From positions 9,408-73,407 of the forward strand of contig NZ_CAUUWA010000003.1 of assembly GCF_963548695.1 (NCBI RefSeq): DNA of 64,000 nt, given 5' to 3'. The position numbers and the translations under genes were made by a program. Below the pieces are notes generated by a model. It worked only from the letters and a program-made list of their open reading frames with translations, was not told the origin of the DNA and did no database searches. This stretch comes from an uncultured Fretibacterium sp. (lineage in GTDB: Bacteria > Synergistota > Synergistia > Synergistales > Aminobacteriaceae). This document shows, one piece after another, positions 1 through 9,180 of this stretch. Position 1 is the first letter of the stretch. Every line of letters starts with the position of its first letter.

Positions 1-1031
1 GTCCCGAAGACGACGTTGAAGGACCGGGAAAGGTCCGAGATCTCGTCGTCCCAGGTCACGGGGACGCGAAGGGACAGGCTGAGCTCCTCGGTGATCGTGT
101 CCGCAACCTCCCGCAGCTTCTCGAGGCGATTGAGGACCAAGCGGGACAAAAGCTCCATCACGACCACCACCAGGACGATGCCGTTGAGGAAGATCCAGAG
201 GTAGGAATTGTAAACCGCTTTTTTACCCTCGTTGTAGATGTTACGGGAGGTGCGGATCATCAGGGCATACGGGGTATCCACACCAATGACCGCGCCGCGC
301 GACTGCCACACCAGGGCCTGCCCCTCCGCCGACTCCTCGACGGCAACGCTTTTGCTCCAGCGGTCCGGGTACCGCTGGGAAGGGACGGGGAGAAATTCGC
401 AGGGGTTCCCGAGCGTCTCCGAGATCTGCTTCAGCCGCTTCGCAAAGTCCACCCCGACGATGATCACGCCCCTTGCGGGGCCGCTCCAGTTCGTCATCAG
501 GATAGGGTTGCTCCCAAAAAGATAGATGCTACCATCCAGTTCCATAAAATGGGGAGAGAGCGACTGCCCTTCGGAGTCGGAATCGGGCGCCCCCGGTTCC
601 ATCGCCAAAAACTGCGACCCAACCGTCTTGAGCCGCTTCAGTACCTCATTGCTCAGGGGGATCTCTCCGCCGAGCTCGTTGATCATGTACCCCACCACGG
701 CGTTCATGTCCCTGTCGAGCACCGCCAGGAAATCGATGTCCAAGGCCCGAAGGCTCGTCCCGGTCAACAGCTCCTCGAAGCGCAGGGTATCCCGCGTCTC
801 CATGAAGGAGTACATGGCGTCCCACGCGCCCCAGTCGGCGACGTAGTCGGTCAGGCGGTTGACCTCGTCGTCGATGTACTTCTGCAGGAGAAACATGTTC
901 TGCTCGAAAAAACGACGCTCCATACCCTCGAACGCCTTGACAGTATTGTGGGTTGTGGTCACACTCATTATCAGGGAGAGCCCCAGGAGAATCCCCACGA
1001 TGGCACGGAAGACTTTTTTCTGCAGTTTCAT
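1..1031 (-). CDS. CHASE4-HAMP membrane sensor, C-terminus beyond window
   Basis: The reading frame stays open from an ATG at 1031 to the window edge (343 residues seen), with a GAGG-type ribosome site just upstream. A short cytoplasmic start and one membrane segment (about residues 7-24) precede an extracellular domain of about 240 residues. Its beginning, a helix with FFEQNMFLLQKYIDDEVNRL followed by DWGAWDAMYSF, is typical of CHASE4 ligand-sensing domains. A second membrane segment lies at about 274-292 and the start of a HAMP linker follows. The output domain (histidine kinase, diguanylate cyclase or chemotaxis transducer) lies outside the window and cannot be told. The ligand is unknown. 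Family assignment is from motif recall, not a search. Confidence 0.8.
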   Translation of the reverse strand, partial: MKLQKKVFRAIVGILLGLSLIMSVTTTHNTVKAFEGMERRFFEQNMFLLQKYIDDEVNRLTDYVADWGAWDAMYSFMETRDTLRFEELLTGTSLRALDIDFLAVLDRDMNAVVGYMINELGGEIPLSNEVLKRLKTVGSQFLAMEPGAPDSDSEGQSLSPHFMELDGSIYLFGSNPILMTNWSGPARGVIIVGVDFAKRLKQISETLGNPCEFLPVPSQRYPDRWSKSVAVEESAEGQALVWQSRGAVIGVDTPYALMIRTSRNIYNEGKKAVYNSYLWIFLNGIVLVVVVMELLSRLVLNRLEKLREVADTITEELSLSLRVPVTWDDEISDLSRSFNVVFG

Positions 1032-1143
1032 GATGCGTTTCCTCGTTCCATGCCGTCCTCCCGATGACATTAAGCGCACTTACCCGTTCCCGGCCGGGGA
1101 AAGCCGCGGGGCGAACGGGACCTATCCAAAATGACCAAACCCC

Positions 1144-1161
1144 TTGGGCCGAACGGCCCAA
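1144..1161. terminator. Short GC hairpin between lysR and the sensor gene
   Basis: An 8-bp perfect stem with a GAAC loop sits between two genes that both read leftward. No clear U-run follows on either strand, so a role as terminator of the regulator gene is only plausible. Confidence 0.3.
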
Positions 1162-1325
1162 AGTTTATCCCAGTATAACATCAAATGAGGAGAAATACGC
1201 AAATTATATATCCCCCGGACACAGTATACCGAAAGCCTGCCTTTAGAGCCAGAATCAAGCCCTGGCGGCGGCTTTCATACAACTGGGCTCCCCTCACACC
1301 GAGCAGAAGAAAGCATATCCGATAC

Positions 1326-2252
1326 TCATCCAATTTCCACAGCAACATCGGTGCCATCCGGCTCCATCAATCGCAGGAACGCCCAAGCTGTATAACCAAT
1401 CTCCTTGTTGGGAGGATAAAGGAGCCAAACGTGGCGCTTAAGTTCCTCCAGACCTCTAAGGGCCAAGACCTTAATTCCAGCCGGACGGCACCGATTGCTC
1501 AGGGCTATATCCCCGACGATGGACACCCCCATGCCGTTGGCCACCATCAATTTGATCATATCGGTACTGCCTGCTTCAATGATATCTCTCGGGGCAACTC
1601 TGTTCAGAAGGAAGTATTGTTCTACATAAGAGCGCAGAGAGGGGGCCTGTGCGTGCATCAAGAACACCTCATCGGAAAGATCTTGGGGTGAGACCAAAGA
1701 ACGGCGTGCCCATAAATGCCAGGTGGGGAGGATCAAGGAAAAACCGCTCAATCCCCCCATCAAGGTTCTGGCAGGAAAACCCGTATCACGAGTTCCCTCA
1801 AAAATTTCATCGACAGCGATAAAGTCAAACTCGTTGGCCAGCAACTCCTGCTTCAACGCTATTTCACTTCCTATTCTTACCTTTATGCGTATCCCCGGAA
1901 AAACACGACTAAATTTCTCCAAATGTCTCGAGAGGACCATACCTGCATTTTCAGTCGTTCCAACAACCAGTTTGCCGTCTCCATATTGTAAATTTTTCAA
2001 GGCACGCAGGCGCTTGGGAATTTCCTCCATCGACGAGACGATACCCCCTGTCCACTCGTACAATGCTTTACCCTCGGGGGTAAATTGAATGCTCCGGCCC
2101 TTTCGGACAAACAGTTTCACCCGATAAAGCTCTTCCAGAACCGACATCTGCTGACTGACGGCAGACTGCGTCAGATGGAGGAGTTCCGCAGCCTTGTTAA
2201 CGGACATGTTGTCATAGACGGCACGAAATGTTTTCAACCTTTCGTAAAGCAT
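1326..2252 (-). CDS. LysR-family transcriptional regulator
   Basis: 308 residues, the normal LysR length. Residues 1-60 form the winged helix-turn-helix (core AAELLHLTQSAVSQQMSVLE, then the wing with FVRKGRSIQFTPEG). Residues about 90-295 are the periplasmic-binding-fold effector domain, with the usual GDGKLVVGTTE entry strand. The gene is divergent from the M20 peptidase-symporter-aminopeptidase genes and separated by an AT-rich spacer, the classic arrangement in which a LysR protein controls the divergent operon and itself. The inducer is likely an amino acid or peptide-derived compound, which is inference from context. The gene belongs to the same low-GC segment as its targets. Confidence 0.9.
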   Translation of the reverse strand: MLYERLKTFRAVYDNMSVNKAAELLHLTQSAVSQQMSVLEELYRVKLFVRKGRSIQFTPEGKALYEWTGGIVSSMEEIPKRLRALKNLQYGDGKLVVGTTENAGMVLSRHLEKFSRVFPGIRIKVRIGSEIALKQELLANEFDFIAVDEIFEGTRDTGFPARTLMGGLSGFSLILPTWHLWARRSLVSPQDLSDEVFLMHAQAPSLRSYVEQYFLLNRVAPRDIIEAGSTDMIKLMVANGMGVSIVGDIALSNRCRPAGIKVLALRGLEELKRHVWLLYPPNKEIGYTAWAFLRLMEPDGTDVAVEIG

Positions 2253-2348
2253 CGCATCCTCCCCTTAACGAATGCCAAATAAAGATAGCGGGATGACAGG
2301 CTCTCAAATACATAAGTTATTTTTCAAAAAACGACCAAAATATTTTAT

Positions 2349-2377
2349 TTGCATTAATATATCTTTTCCCTTATTAT
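2349..2377 (+). promoter_or_regulatory. Sigma70-type promoter of the peptidase-symporter operon
   Basis: TTGCAT (2349-2354), a 17-bp spacer and TATTAT (2372-2377) lie in the AT-rich divergent region 2253-2472. The predicted start near 2384 gives a leader of about 90 nt before the M20 peptidase. The LysR protein encoded next door would be expected to bind upstream of or over this site; I could not fix its box. Confidence 0.55.
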
Positions 2378-2472
2378 AGGCCCACAGGTAAAAGTGTAAT
2401 TTTGCCATAAATTCCAATTCTTAATTATCGCCCTGTATAAAGCAATTCGCCTTTCACTAGGGGGGATTGGCG

Positions 2473-3663
2473 ATGGTAAATCCAGAACATTACAATACAC
2501 TGTTCTCCTTGGCTCAGGATCTGATTCGAATTCCCAGCCCTCCGGGGCAAGAACGCGATGTGGCCGAATACCTCCAGCGAACCATGGGCGAGATGGGATT
2601 CACGGAAGTACAAAGCGATAAGTATGGAAACGTCATAGGAAGGATCTCTTTTTCAAATGACGGGCCGGTCCTTCTTTTCGAGGGACATATGGACCACGTT
2701 CGTGTGCCGCACCCGGAATATTGGATTCACTATCCCTATGGGGGAGAGATGTTCAGAGGGTGCCTTTGGGGAAGGGGAACTACCGACAATAAAGGAGCCC
2801 TCGCTGCAATGATCAGCGCGGCCTCGTTCCTCTCGCGATCCAGAACTCACGGCCTGAGAGGGAGTCTTTATGTGGGAGCCTCCGTCCTGCAGGAGCCCCT
2901 GGAAAGCGTCGCTGCCTCAGGTATTGCCGAGTTATGCCATCCCGATTTTGTCGTCGTGGGGGAGGCATCGGGCAATGCCGTCATGCGAGGGCAGCGGGGC
3001 AGGGCGGAAATCGTTTTGGAGACGAAAGGACAGTCCGTCCACTGCGCTTTTCCCCATGAAGGCATCAATGCGATACGCAAAATGCTGCGTGTCGCCTCCT
3101 TAATCGAGAAGGAGCTCTTCCTCCCGGAGGAGCCGGTCTTGGGCAAGGGCAGCATGGAGCTGACCTCCATCGAGTCCTCACCGCAACAAGATTTCAACAT
3201 CGTCCCCAATTTCTGTACCGCTTATTTCGATAGGCGTTTACTGCTCAGTGAAACGCGGGACGGAGTGCTGGCCGACATCCAGGAGATCCTCGAAGAAGAG
3301 GCTCTACGGGACGATGCTTTTCGAGCAAGTGTTCGTTACAGCACGAAGGAACAATTATGTTATACGGGAAAATTGCTGCGCTCCGAGGTATTTTACCCTG
3401 CATGGCTCTTGGAGGAAAATCATCCCTTCGTTCGAAGGGTATGTGACGGACTGCACTCCATGGGGCTGCCCTGCACGCTGGATATTTATCCCTATTCTAC
3501 CAACGCCAGTTATTATGCTGGAGTTGCGGGTATCCCGACCGTAGGTTTCGGTCCCGCACAAATGTCCATATTGCATTTGGACGACGAGTATATTGAGCTC
3601 GATGACCTCGTTCGTATCTGTAACGGCTATGTGGGGATCGCACATTCCGTGCTTGCCACCTGA
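2473..3663 (+). CDS. M20 family metallohydrolase (YgeY/ArgE/DapE type)
   Basis: 396 residues from the ATG at 2473, which has AGGGGGG eight bases upstream; an in-frame TTG at 2467 is too close to that site. The M20 framework is clear: GHMDH (H72, D74), RGTTDNKG (D105), VGEAS (E164), a lid domain with KGQSVHCAFPHEG, and the C-terminal LHLDDEY histidine (about 368). The C-terminal half matches the YgeY-like subfamily best, with its YTG, PAWLLEENHP and PTVGFGP stretches. Members hydrolyse small amides, dipeptides or acyl-amino acids using two metal ions. Oddity: the catalytic Glu141 is followed by Pro142, where most M20 enzymes have a second, metal-bridging Glu. It is the first gene of the unit with an NSS symporter and an M24 peptidase, so a peptide or modified amino-acid substrate is likely. 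Confidence 0.85.
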   Translation: MVNPEHYNTLFSLAQDLIRIPSPPGQERDVAEYLQRTMGEMGFTEVQSDKYGNVIGRISFSNDGPVLLFEGHMDHVRVPHPEYWIHYPYGGEMFRGCLWGRGTTDNKGALAAMISAASFLSRSRTHGLRGSLYVGASVLQEPLESVAASGIAELCHPDFVVVGEASGNAVMRGQRGRAEIVLETKGQSVHCAFPHEGINAIRKMLRVASLIEKELFLPEEPVLGKGSMELTSIESSPQQDFNIVPNFCTAYFDRRLLLSETRDGVLADIQEILEEEALRDDAFRASVRYSTKEQLCYTGKLLRSEVFYPAWLLEENHPFVRRVCDGLHSMGLPCTLDIYPYSTNASYYAGVAGIPTVGFGPAQMSILHLDDEYIELDDLVRICNGYVGIAHSVLAT

Positions 3664-3796
3664 TGTTCGTTATCTGTCAGAAACAAACGAAGTGCGGCAT
3701 TCTCGCTGTCAGAGCAGGGCATTTATCAAAATCATCCCCATTATCACGGCATGATTGGAACAATAGGTTTATCACATGCTTTAAGGAGGGTTTTTT

Positions 3797-5296
3797 ATGA
3801 GAGAAAAGAAATTGGGCTACTCTTCTCAAATGGCTTTGGTGGTCTCCCTGATTGCAGGTTCCGTCGGCACAGGAAATATCTGGCGATTTCCACGAGTCGT
3901 CGCGATGAATGGCGGAGGAGCCTTTATTCTCGCATGGTTGGTCATGCTCTTTCTGGTATGCGTACCCATTATGATCGGAGAACATGTTATCGGCAGGGCC
4001 GCCCGGCATGGAACGCCCGGGGCATTCAGAGACTTCATAGGCAAACGCTACACATGGCTTGGAACCGTCGTCGCCGTAACTATGGCTGGCGTAGCCGCTT
4101 ATTATTCTTCCGTAATTGCCTGGGTGTTCTATTATTTAGGATTGTCGTTGACCAAAGGATATTATGGGGTCGATAAACTATCGTTGTTCCACTCCGTTTC
4201 CAACGGCAACATCGTCACGGTAATCCTGTTCGTTATTGTTCTGCTCATCTCAGCTTGGATTGCCTATAAAGGGGTATCCGGAATTGAAAAGGCCAATAAG
4301 CTATTTATACCGGTTCTGTTTGGCTGTCTTGTTGCATCCGCAATTCACAGCGCTTTCTTGCCCGGGGCGGTCAAAGGGATGAATTATTTGTTTTCATTCG
4401 AAGCGCGGGAGCTGCTCAATTACAAAATCTGGCTTGAAGCATTGACTCAAGCCGTCTGGTCTGCCGGTCCAGGCTGGGGGTTATGCATCACTCTTGCCGT
4501 ATTTTCAAAGGCCAACTCAGATGTAGCTTTAACCTCGACGATACAAGGCCTGGGGGATGCCTCCGCATCCGTTATCGCCGGATTGGCCGTAATCCCGGCA
4601 GTTTTCGCTCTGAGTCCCAGTACAACGGAAGCACTGAAAATTTGTGGTGCGGGGAACAACGGGTTGACATTCATCTCCATGACATCTCTTTTCGAGCAGA
4701 TGCCGGGAGGTTATATCGTCTCCATTCTATTCTTCATCAGCCTTCTTTTTGCAGCTTTGTCCTCCAATGTCTGTCATTTCATGATCGTATCGCTTCCATT
4801 CGTAGATTCCGGGATCAGTAAAAAACGGGCTGTGACCCTTCTATTCTTCATTCTGCTTATTCTAGGGCTTCCGTCAGCTTGGAACTCCAATTTTTTAACC
4901 AACCAAGATTGGGTCTACGGTCAAATGATGCTGATTGGGGCTCTTTTTTCATGCTTCGCCCTGGCCAAATTTGGAGTACGGAAGATTCGCACGCTCTTTT
5001 TAAACACGCCCTATACGGGAATGCACGTAAGCATCATCTGGGAACTTTCCGTCAAATTTATCGCTCCACTTATCGTGCTCATCATGTTCTCCTGGTGGAG
5101 CGTCCAATCCATAGGCTGGGTCAAGGACTGGTGGAATCCCTTGGCCGTAGATAGTTTAGGGACATTCATCGCCCAGGGCTTCTGTATTTTGATCGTCTGC
5201 AAGCTGCTCAACAACAAGGTCGCCGATTCCGTAAAAGAAAAATATTTTAATGGAGAAACTTTCCCCGAGATACCCGACAACGAATTCAGCGCATGA
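3797..5296 (+). CDS. NSS-family sodium-dependent amino-acid symporter
   Basis: 499 residues, starting at ATG 3797 with AAGGAGG nine bases before it. The neurotransmitter:sodium symporter signature is at the start (GSVGTGNIWRFPRVV in TM1, followed by NGGGAF), and about 12 hydrophobic segments follow. The unwound TM1 and TM6 (AVWSAGPGWGL) segments that hold sodium and substrate are recognisable. Bacterial NSS proteins import amino acids with Na+ across the inner membrane. The tiny membrane protein gene directly downstream resembles MetS, the small subunit of methionine/alanine NSS importers, which points to a MetP-like two-component importer. Flanked by two peptidases, it probably feeds amino-acid fermentation. 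The substrate itself is not readable from sequence. Confidence 0.9.
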   Translation: MREKKLGYSSQMALVVSLIAGSVGTGNIWRFPRVVAMNGGGAFILAWLVMLFLVCVPIMIGEHVIGRAARHGTPGAFRDFIGKRYTWLGTVVAVTMAGVAAYYSSVIAWVFYYLGLSLTKGYYGVDKLSLFHSVSNGNIVTVILFVIVLLISAWIAYKGVSGIEKANKLFIPVLFGCLVASAIHSAFLPGAVKGMNYLFSFEARELLNYKIWLEALTQAVWSAGPGWGLCITLAVFSKANSDVALTSTIQGLGDASASVIAGLAVIPAVFALSPSTTEALKICGAGNNGLTFISMTSLFEQMPGGYIVSILFFISLLFAALSSNVCHFMIVSLPFVDSGISKKRAVTLLFFILLILGLPSAWNSNFLTNQDWVYGQMMLIGALFSCFALAKFGVRKIRTLFLNTPYTGMHVSIIWELSVKFIAPLIVLIMFSWWSVQSIGWVKDWWNPLAVDSLGTFIAQGFCILIVCKLLNNKVADSVKEKYFNGETFPEIPDNEFSA

Positions 5297-5339
5297 TCCC
5301 GGCGCGGCTCAGTTTTGTACGGAAAGGAGAACGATCGTG

Positions 5340-5450
5340 ATGACTCACGAAGCTATCGTCATGATGTCGCTGTGTTTTTTGCTCGTTTTTGGTGGTTTCA
5401 TTGCCCTGTCCATTCGTCTGCATCGAGTATCCAAAAACAGTGAAAATTAA
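5340..5450 (+). CDS. MetS-like small subunit of NSS importer
   Basis: A 36-residue single-membrane-span peptide starting MTHEAIVMM, with hydrophobic core at about residues 7-25 and a short basic tail. AAGGAG lies at 5324-5329; translation could start at the GTG 5337 or the ATG 5340. It sits 43 bp after the NSS symporter and 35 bp before the aminopeptidase. Size, topology, the xAIVMM start and position match the MetS family of small NSS subunits, which are needed for transport by MetP. It is easily missed because of its length. Confidence 0.7.
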   Translation: MTHEAIVMMSLCFLLVFGGFIALSIRLHRVSKNSEN

Positions 5451-5485
5451 TGACTTCAGGCTAACTTGAAAGGGGATACAACTCA

Positions 5486-6649
5486 ATGGAGCTGCTGGAT
5501 TTTTCCAAGGATGAAATTCAAAAACGGATTGATTTATGTCGCGAGCGAATGAAGGAGTCCGGTTTCTCCGGGATGCTTCTCTCTGCCGAGAGCAACTTGA
5601 ATTATTACGCCGATTACAAAACTCACGCTCCTTGGACCACCTTTACGCGGCCCAGCTTTCTCTTTATGCCGGAAAACGGAAGTCCTTTGCTTTACGTTCA
5701 AACTTTCGTTGAACCCGAAGCCCGGACAGCTGCGAAATGCTGCCAAGTAAAAGGTTTCCAGAGCCTGCTTGGTCCTACGGCAAAGGATCTGCACTCCATT
5801 ATGGAAGAGCTCGGGATGGAGAACGGAAATATCGGAATAGAATCGGGCTTCGAACAAAGGATAGGATTCCAGCTGAACCTCTACGAAAGCCTCAAAGATC
5901 TTTTGCCAAACGTGAATTTTTTGGACGCCTCCGCTTTGATCTGGAACCAGCGAATGATCAAATCAGAGGCTGAGATAGAATGCCACCGCAGAGCCTGTCA
6001 GGCGACCAGTTATACGCACGATCATCTTTTTTCCATGGTGCATGGAGGCATGACGGAAATTGAAATCTCGCGTTTAGCCCAAAAGCTGATGCTCGATGGA
6101 GGCGCCCACTATCCCGGATTCGTTATCATCACTTCCGGAACAGGCAACTATGGCCGAATCAGTAAAACCGCCTCAAATCGGACACTGGAGGAGGGGGACT
6201 TTTTATGGCTGGACCTCGGAGCCCGCTATAACAATTATTGGTCCGACTTTTGCAGGGCAGGTGTCGTAGGGAAGAGAGAGCCTCATCTCGCTGACCTCCA
6301 AAAAAAGATTCACGAGATAACTTTATCGGCGGCCGAGACCATTAAACCGGATGTTCCGGTCGCCGACGTCGCCAGAGCCTGCAAAAACGCCCTTGAAAAA
6401 GCAGGATTCCAGGCATCCTTCGAATGCGGCAGGATGGGACATGGCATGGGTTTAATGAGTACGGAGCCCCCTTCCATCACTATTTTCGATCAGACGATTC
6501 TAAAAGAAGGAATGATTATCAACCTGGAACCGGGTGTAGTCAATGACTCCGGGGTATTTGACGTGGAGGAGAATTTCGTAGTCACAAAGACCGGCTGCGA
6601 ATGCTTGTCCGGAGGAACACGTGCGTTGCATTGGATTCCGTTGAAATGA
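5486..6649 (+). CDS. M24 family Xaa-Pro-type aminopeptidase
   Basis: 387 residues with AAAGGGGA upstream of the ATG. The N-terminal third is a creatinase-like domain and the C-terminal two thirds the pita-bread catalytic domain. All five expected metal ligands are visible: D243 and D254 in LDLGARYNNYWSDF, H319 in MGHGMG, E348 in LEPG and the Glu of FDVEENFVV (about 361). The family removes N-terminal residues next to proline, or acts on related C-N bonds, in the cytoplasm. It is the last gene of the M20-NSS-MetS unit; a long perfect hairpin follows it. It shares the lower GC of the unit, suggesting common acquisition. Confidence 0.88.
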   Translation: MELLDFSKDEIQKRIDLCRERMKESGFSGMLLSAESNLNYYADYKTHAPWTTFTRPSFLFMPENGSPLLYVQTFVEPEARTAAKCCQVKGFQSLLGPTAKDLHSIMEELGMENGNIGIESGFEQRIGFQLNLYESLKDLLPNVNFLDASALIWNQRMIKSEAEIECHRRACQATSYTHDHLFSMVHGGMTEIEISRLAQKLMLDGGAHYPGFVIITSGTGNYGRISKTASNRTLEEGDFLWLDLGARYNNYWSDFCRAGVVGKREPHLADLQKKIHEITLSAAETIKPDVPVADVARACKNALEKAGFQASFECGRMGHGMGLMSTEPPSITIFDQTILKEGMIINLEPGVVNDSGVFDVEENFVVTKTGCECLSGGTRALHWIPLK

Positions 6650-6667
6650 TGTAGGACCCTTGAGATA

Positions 6668-6704
6668 CTCAACGACCACCGGCTTCCAGCCGGTGGTCGT
6701 TGAG
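6668..6704. terminator. Perfect 16-bp hairpin after the aminopeptidase gene
   Basis: CTCAACGACCACCGGC and its exact reverse complement flank a TTCCA loop, 18 bp after the M24 stop codon. The stem would stop or protect the transcript, but no U-run follows, so it may instead be a REP-like palindrome. Confidence 0.5.
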
Positions 6705-6908
6705 TCGACGCCTCTCGCAGGTTTCCGCCAACACAACAAGAGCCTCCCCAGAGCTTCACCGTGTTTTCACCGGCAGTACCGTAGGATTCCTCACATCGAA
6801 GTGCTATGATGATGAGGTTGCGGAGACAGGATGTCCCCCTCCTGCGGGAAGACCGGGAGCCCGCCGGAGCGAGTCGATTTTCCCGGAATCTGCAAGGAGA
6901 TGGGATCG

Positions 6909-8033
6909 ATGTTCGCCCAAAGGCTCCGGGCCCTGACGAAAAAAGAGGCGCTTCAGATCGTGCGGGACCCCAGCAGCATCGTCATCGCTTTCATACTGCC
7001 GCTCACCCTGCTCTTCCTCTTCGGCTATGGCCTGTCCCTCGATGCCCGCGAGATCCGCCTTGGGATCGCGCTGGAGGACGGCGGACAACCGGCGCGGGAC
7101 CTGGCCCGGCGGTTCGCCGGAAACCCCTACTTCAAGCCCGGCCTCGCCGCCTCGCGCCAGGATCTCCTGCCCGGGCTGGTCACGGGGGAGCTCAAGAGCG
7201 TCCTGATCGTCCCGCAGGGCACCTCCGCCGCCCTTTATTCGGGCCAAAGCCCAGGCCAAAATCCGGGCCGGAAGGCCACTCTCCAGCTGCTCACGGACGG
7301 GAGCTACCCCAACTCCGGCGCCCTGGCGGAGAACTACACGCTGGCCGCGATCCTTCAGTGGGGAGGGGAGCTGTCCCGCGCGTCGCTGCCCATCGCCGTG
7401 GAGCCCCATTTCCGCTACAACGACGGGCTGGAGAGCCGGTACTCGCTCATCCCGGGCATCATGGCCGTCATCATGGCCCTGATCGGGACGATGCTCACGG
7501 CCCTGGTCGTGGCGCGCGAGTGGGAGCGCGGGACCATGGAGGCGCTCTTCTCCACGCCCGTCAGCGCACTGGAGCTCCTGCTGGGCAAGCTGATCCCGTA
7601 CTACCTCCTGGCTATTTTCTCCACGTTCTTCAGCCTGGCCCTGGCCGTGTCGCTCTTCGGCGTCCCGTTCCGCGGCTCCCTGCCGGCCCTCTTCGTCGTG
7701 GCGTCGCTCTTCATGATGTCGGCGCTCGGGCACGGCCTGATCATCTCGACGCTCTCCAAAAACCAGTACGTCGCCTCCTTCGCCGCGCTGCTCTCCGCCT
7801 TCCTGCCCGTCGTGCTCCTGTCCGGCTTCATCTTCGAGCTGAACTCCATGCCGTTCCTCCAGAGGGCGATCGCCGCCGTCCTGCCGGCGCGGTACCTGGT
7901 GACCTGCCTCCAGACGCTCTTCCTGGCGGGCGACGTCTGGCCGCTCCTGATCCCCAACATGGCCAGGCTGGGGCTGCTCGGGCTGTTCTTCCTGGCCCTG
8001 ACGCTCCGATACACCAAAAAGGTGCTGGCCTGA
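6909..8033 (+). CDS. ABC-2 type exporter permease (YbhS/YbhR-like), first copy
   Basis: 374 residues from the ATG at 6909, chosen because AAGGAG (6894-6899) is nine bases upstream; longer in-frame starts have no such site. One N-terminal membrane helix (about residues 24-44, IAFILPLTLLFLFGYGLSL) is followed by a large extracytoplasmic domain and then about five C-terminal helices starting at PGIMAVIMALIGTML, the ABC2_membrane_3 layout. The conserved REWERGTMEALFSTPV loop couples to the ATPase. It pairs with the next gene, two bases away, as a heterodimeric channel, and shares the operon with a HlyD-like adaptor and a tandem ATPase. Likely function: drug, lipid or metabolite efflux through the inner membrane. 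Confidence 0.87.
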   Translation: MFAQRLRALTKKEALQIVRDPSSIVIAFILPLTLLFLFGYGLSLDAREIRLGIALEDGGQPARDLARRFAGNPYFKPGLAASRQDLLPGLVTGELKSVLIVPQGTSAALYSGQSPGQNPGRKATLQLLTDGSYPNSGALAENYTLAAILQWGGELSRASLPIAVEPHFRYNDGLESRYSLIPGIMAVIMALIGTMLTALVVAREWERGTMEALFSTPVSALELLLGKLIPYYLLAIFSTFFSLALAVSLFGVPFRGSLPALFVVASLFMMSALGHGLIISTLSKNQYVASFAALLSAFLPVVLLSGFIFELNSMPFLQRAIAAVLPARYLVTCLQTLFLAGDVWPLLIPNMARLGLLGLFFLALTLRYTKKVLA

Positions 8034-8035
8034 CC

Positions 8036-9145
8036 ATGTTTGGGCGCATTCGTTCCCTGGTCGTCAAGGAGCTCTACGCCGTCCTGCTGGACCCGAAGAC
8101 GCGCTTCCAGGTGTTCGTCGGGCCGTTCATCATGCTCTTTCTCTTCAGCTTCGCCATCACCATGGAGGTAAGGAACGCCCCCTTGGCGGTCCTGAACCAG
8201 GACAACGGAGACCTGGGACGCAGGCTCGAGGCGGCCTTCACCGCGAGCCCTGCCTTCACGCACGCCTTCAGCCTGTCGAGCGTCCTGGAGGTCGAGCCGG
8301 CCATCGCCGAGCAGAGGGCGCTGATGGTCCTGCGCATCCCCGAGGGCTTCTCGGCGTCCCTGATGCGCGGCGAGCCGGCCTCCGTGCAGGTCATTCTGGA
8401 CGGGCGGAAGGCCAACGCGGTCCAGATCGCCTACGGCTACGCCGTCTCCATCACGAGCGGCTTTGCCCGCGGGCTCAGGAAGACCCTCACCGGGGCCGAC
8501 GCGCTCCTGTCCGTGGAGTCGCGCCAGCTCTTCAACCCAAATCATGACTACCTATGGTTCACCCTGCCGGTGCTGCTGGTGGTGCTGACTCAGATGCTGT
8601 CCCTTCTCGTCTCGGGCATGAGCGTCGCGCGCGAACGGGAGCTCGGGACGTTCGAGCAGCTTCTCGTCTCACCGCTCTCGCCCCTGGAGATCGTGGCCGG
8701 AAAGGCGCTGCCGGCCGCCGCGATCGCCCTCGGAATCGGAATTGCCATCCACATCCTGGCCCGCACGGTCTTCGGTGTGCCCTGCCTGGGAAGCCTGGGG
8801 CTGCTGACCCTCAGCTTCCTGCTCTTCATCCTGGCCTGCACGGGGGTGGGGCTCTTCATCTCCTCGCTCTGCAGCACGCAGCAGCAGGCGTTCCTGGGGG
8901 TGTTCACCTGCATGGTGCCCTTCGTCCTGCTCTCGGGGTTCGCCACGCCGATCGAAAACATGCCGCACGCCCTGCAGACCCTGACCCTGCTCAACCCCGC
9001 CCGTCACATCATCGTCATCGCCCTCGGCGTCTACCTCAAGGACGTTCCCCTGCGCGAGGTCACCGTGCAGCTCCTCTGGCTTTGCGGGATCGCGGCAACG
9101 ACGCTCGGCGCCGCCGGATGGTTCTTCAAGCGCAGGATACAGTGA
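8036..9145 (+). CDS. ABC-2 type exporter permease, second copy
   Basis: 369 residues. The ATG at 8036 follows the previous stop codon by two bases, so translation is probably coupled. The topology repeats that of the first permease: one helix near residues 22-41, an external domain, then a C-terminal block of about five helices beginning FTLPVLLVVLTQML. The coupling loop REREXGTFEQLLVSPLSPLE (X = L) is typical of YbhR/YbhS/YhhJ. The two permeases are only distantly alike, as expected for a heterodimer. It is followed by a small intergenic palindrome pair and the adaptor gene. Confidence 0.87.
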   Translation: MFGRIRSLVVKELYAVLLDPKTRFQVFVGPFIMLFLFSFAITMEVRNAPLAVLNQDNGDLGRRLEAAFTASPAFTHAFSLSSVLEVEPAIAEQRALMVLRIPEGFSASLMRGEPASVQVILDGRKANAVQIAYGYAVSITSGFARGLRKTLTGADALLSVESRQLFNPNHDYLWFTLPVLLVVLTQMLSLLVSGMSVARERELGTFEQLLVSPLSPLEIVAGKALPAAAIALGIGIAIHILARTVFGVPCLGSLGLLTLSFLLFILACTGVGLFISSLCSTQQQAFLGVFTCMVPFVLLSGFATPIENMPHALQTLTLLNPARHIIVIALGVYLKDVPLREVTVQLLWLCGIAATTLGAAGWFFKRRIQ

Positions 9146-9180
9146 CCGCCCGCCGCGCCGCTCGTTCCCGTTCGGGTTGC

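Noticed and set aside
6668..6704. The 16-bp hairpin as the end of an insertion sequence
   Set aside because: No transposase or second end was found near it; it fits better as a terminator-like or REP-like hairpin.
6806..8035. Open frame before the second permease start
   Set aside because: It is antiparallel-free shadow of the first permease, which has clear ABC-2 motifs and a ribosome site; the true start is ATG 8036.
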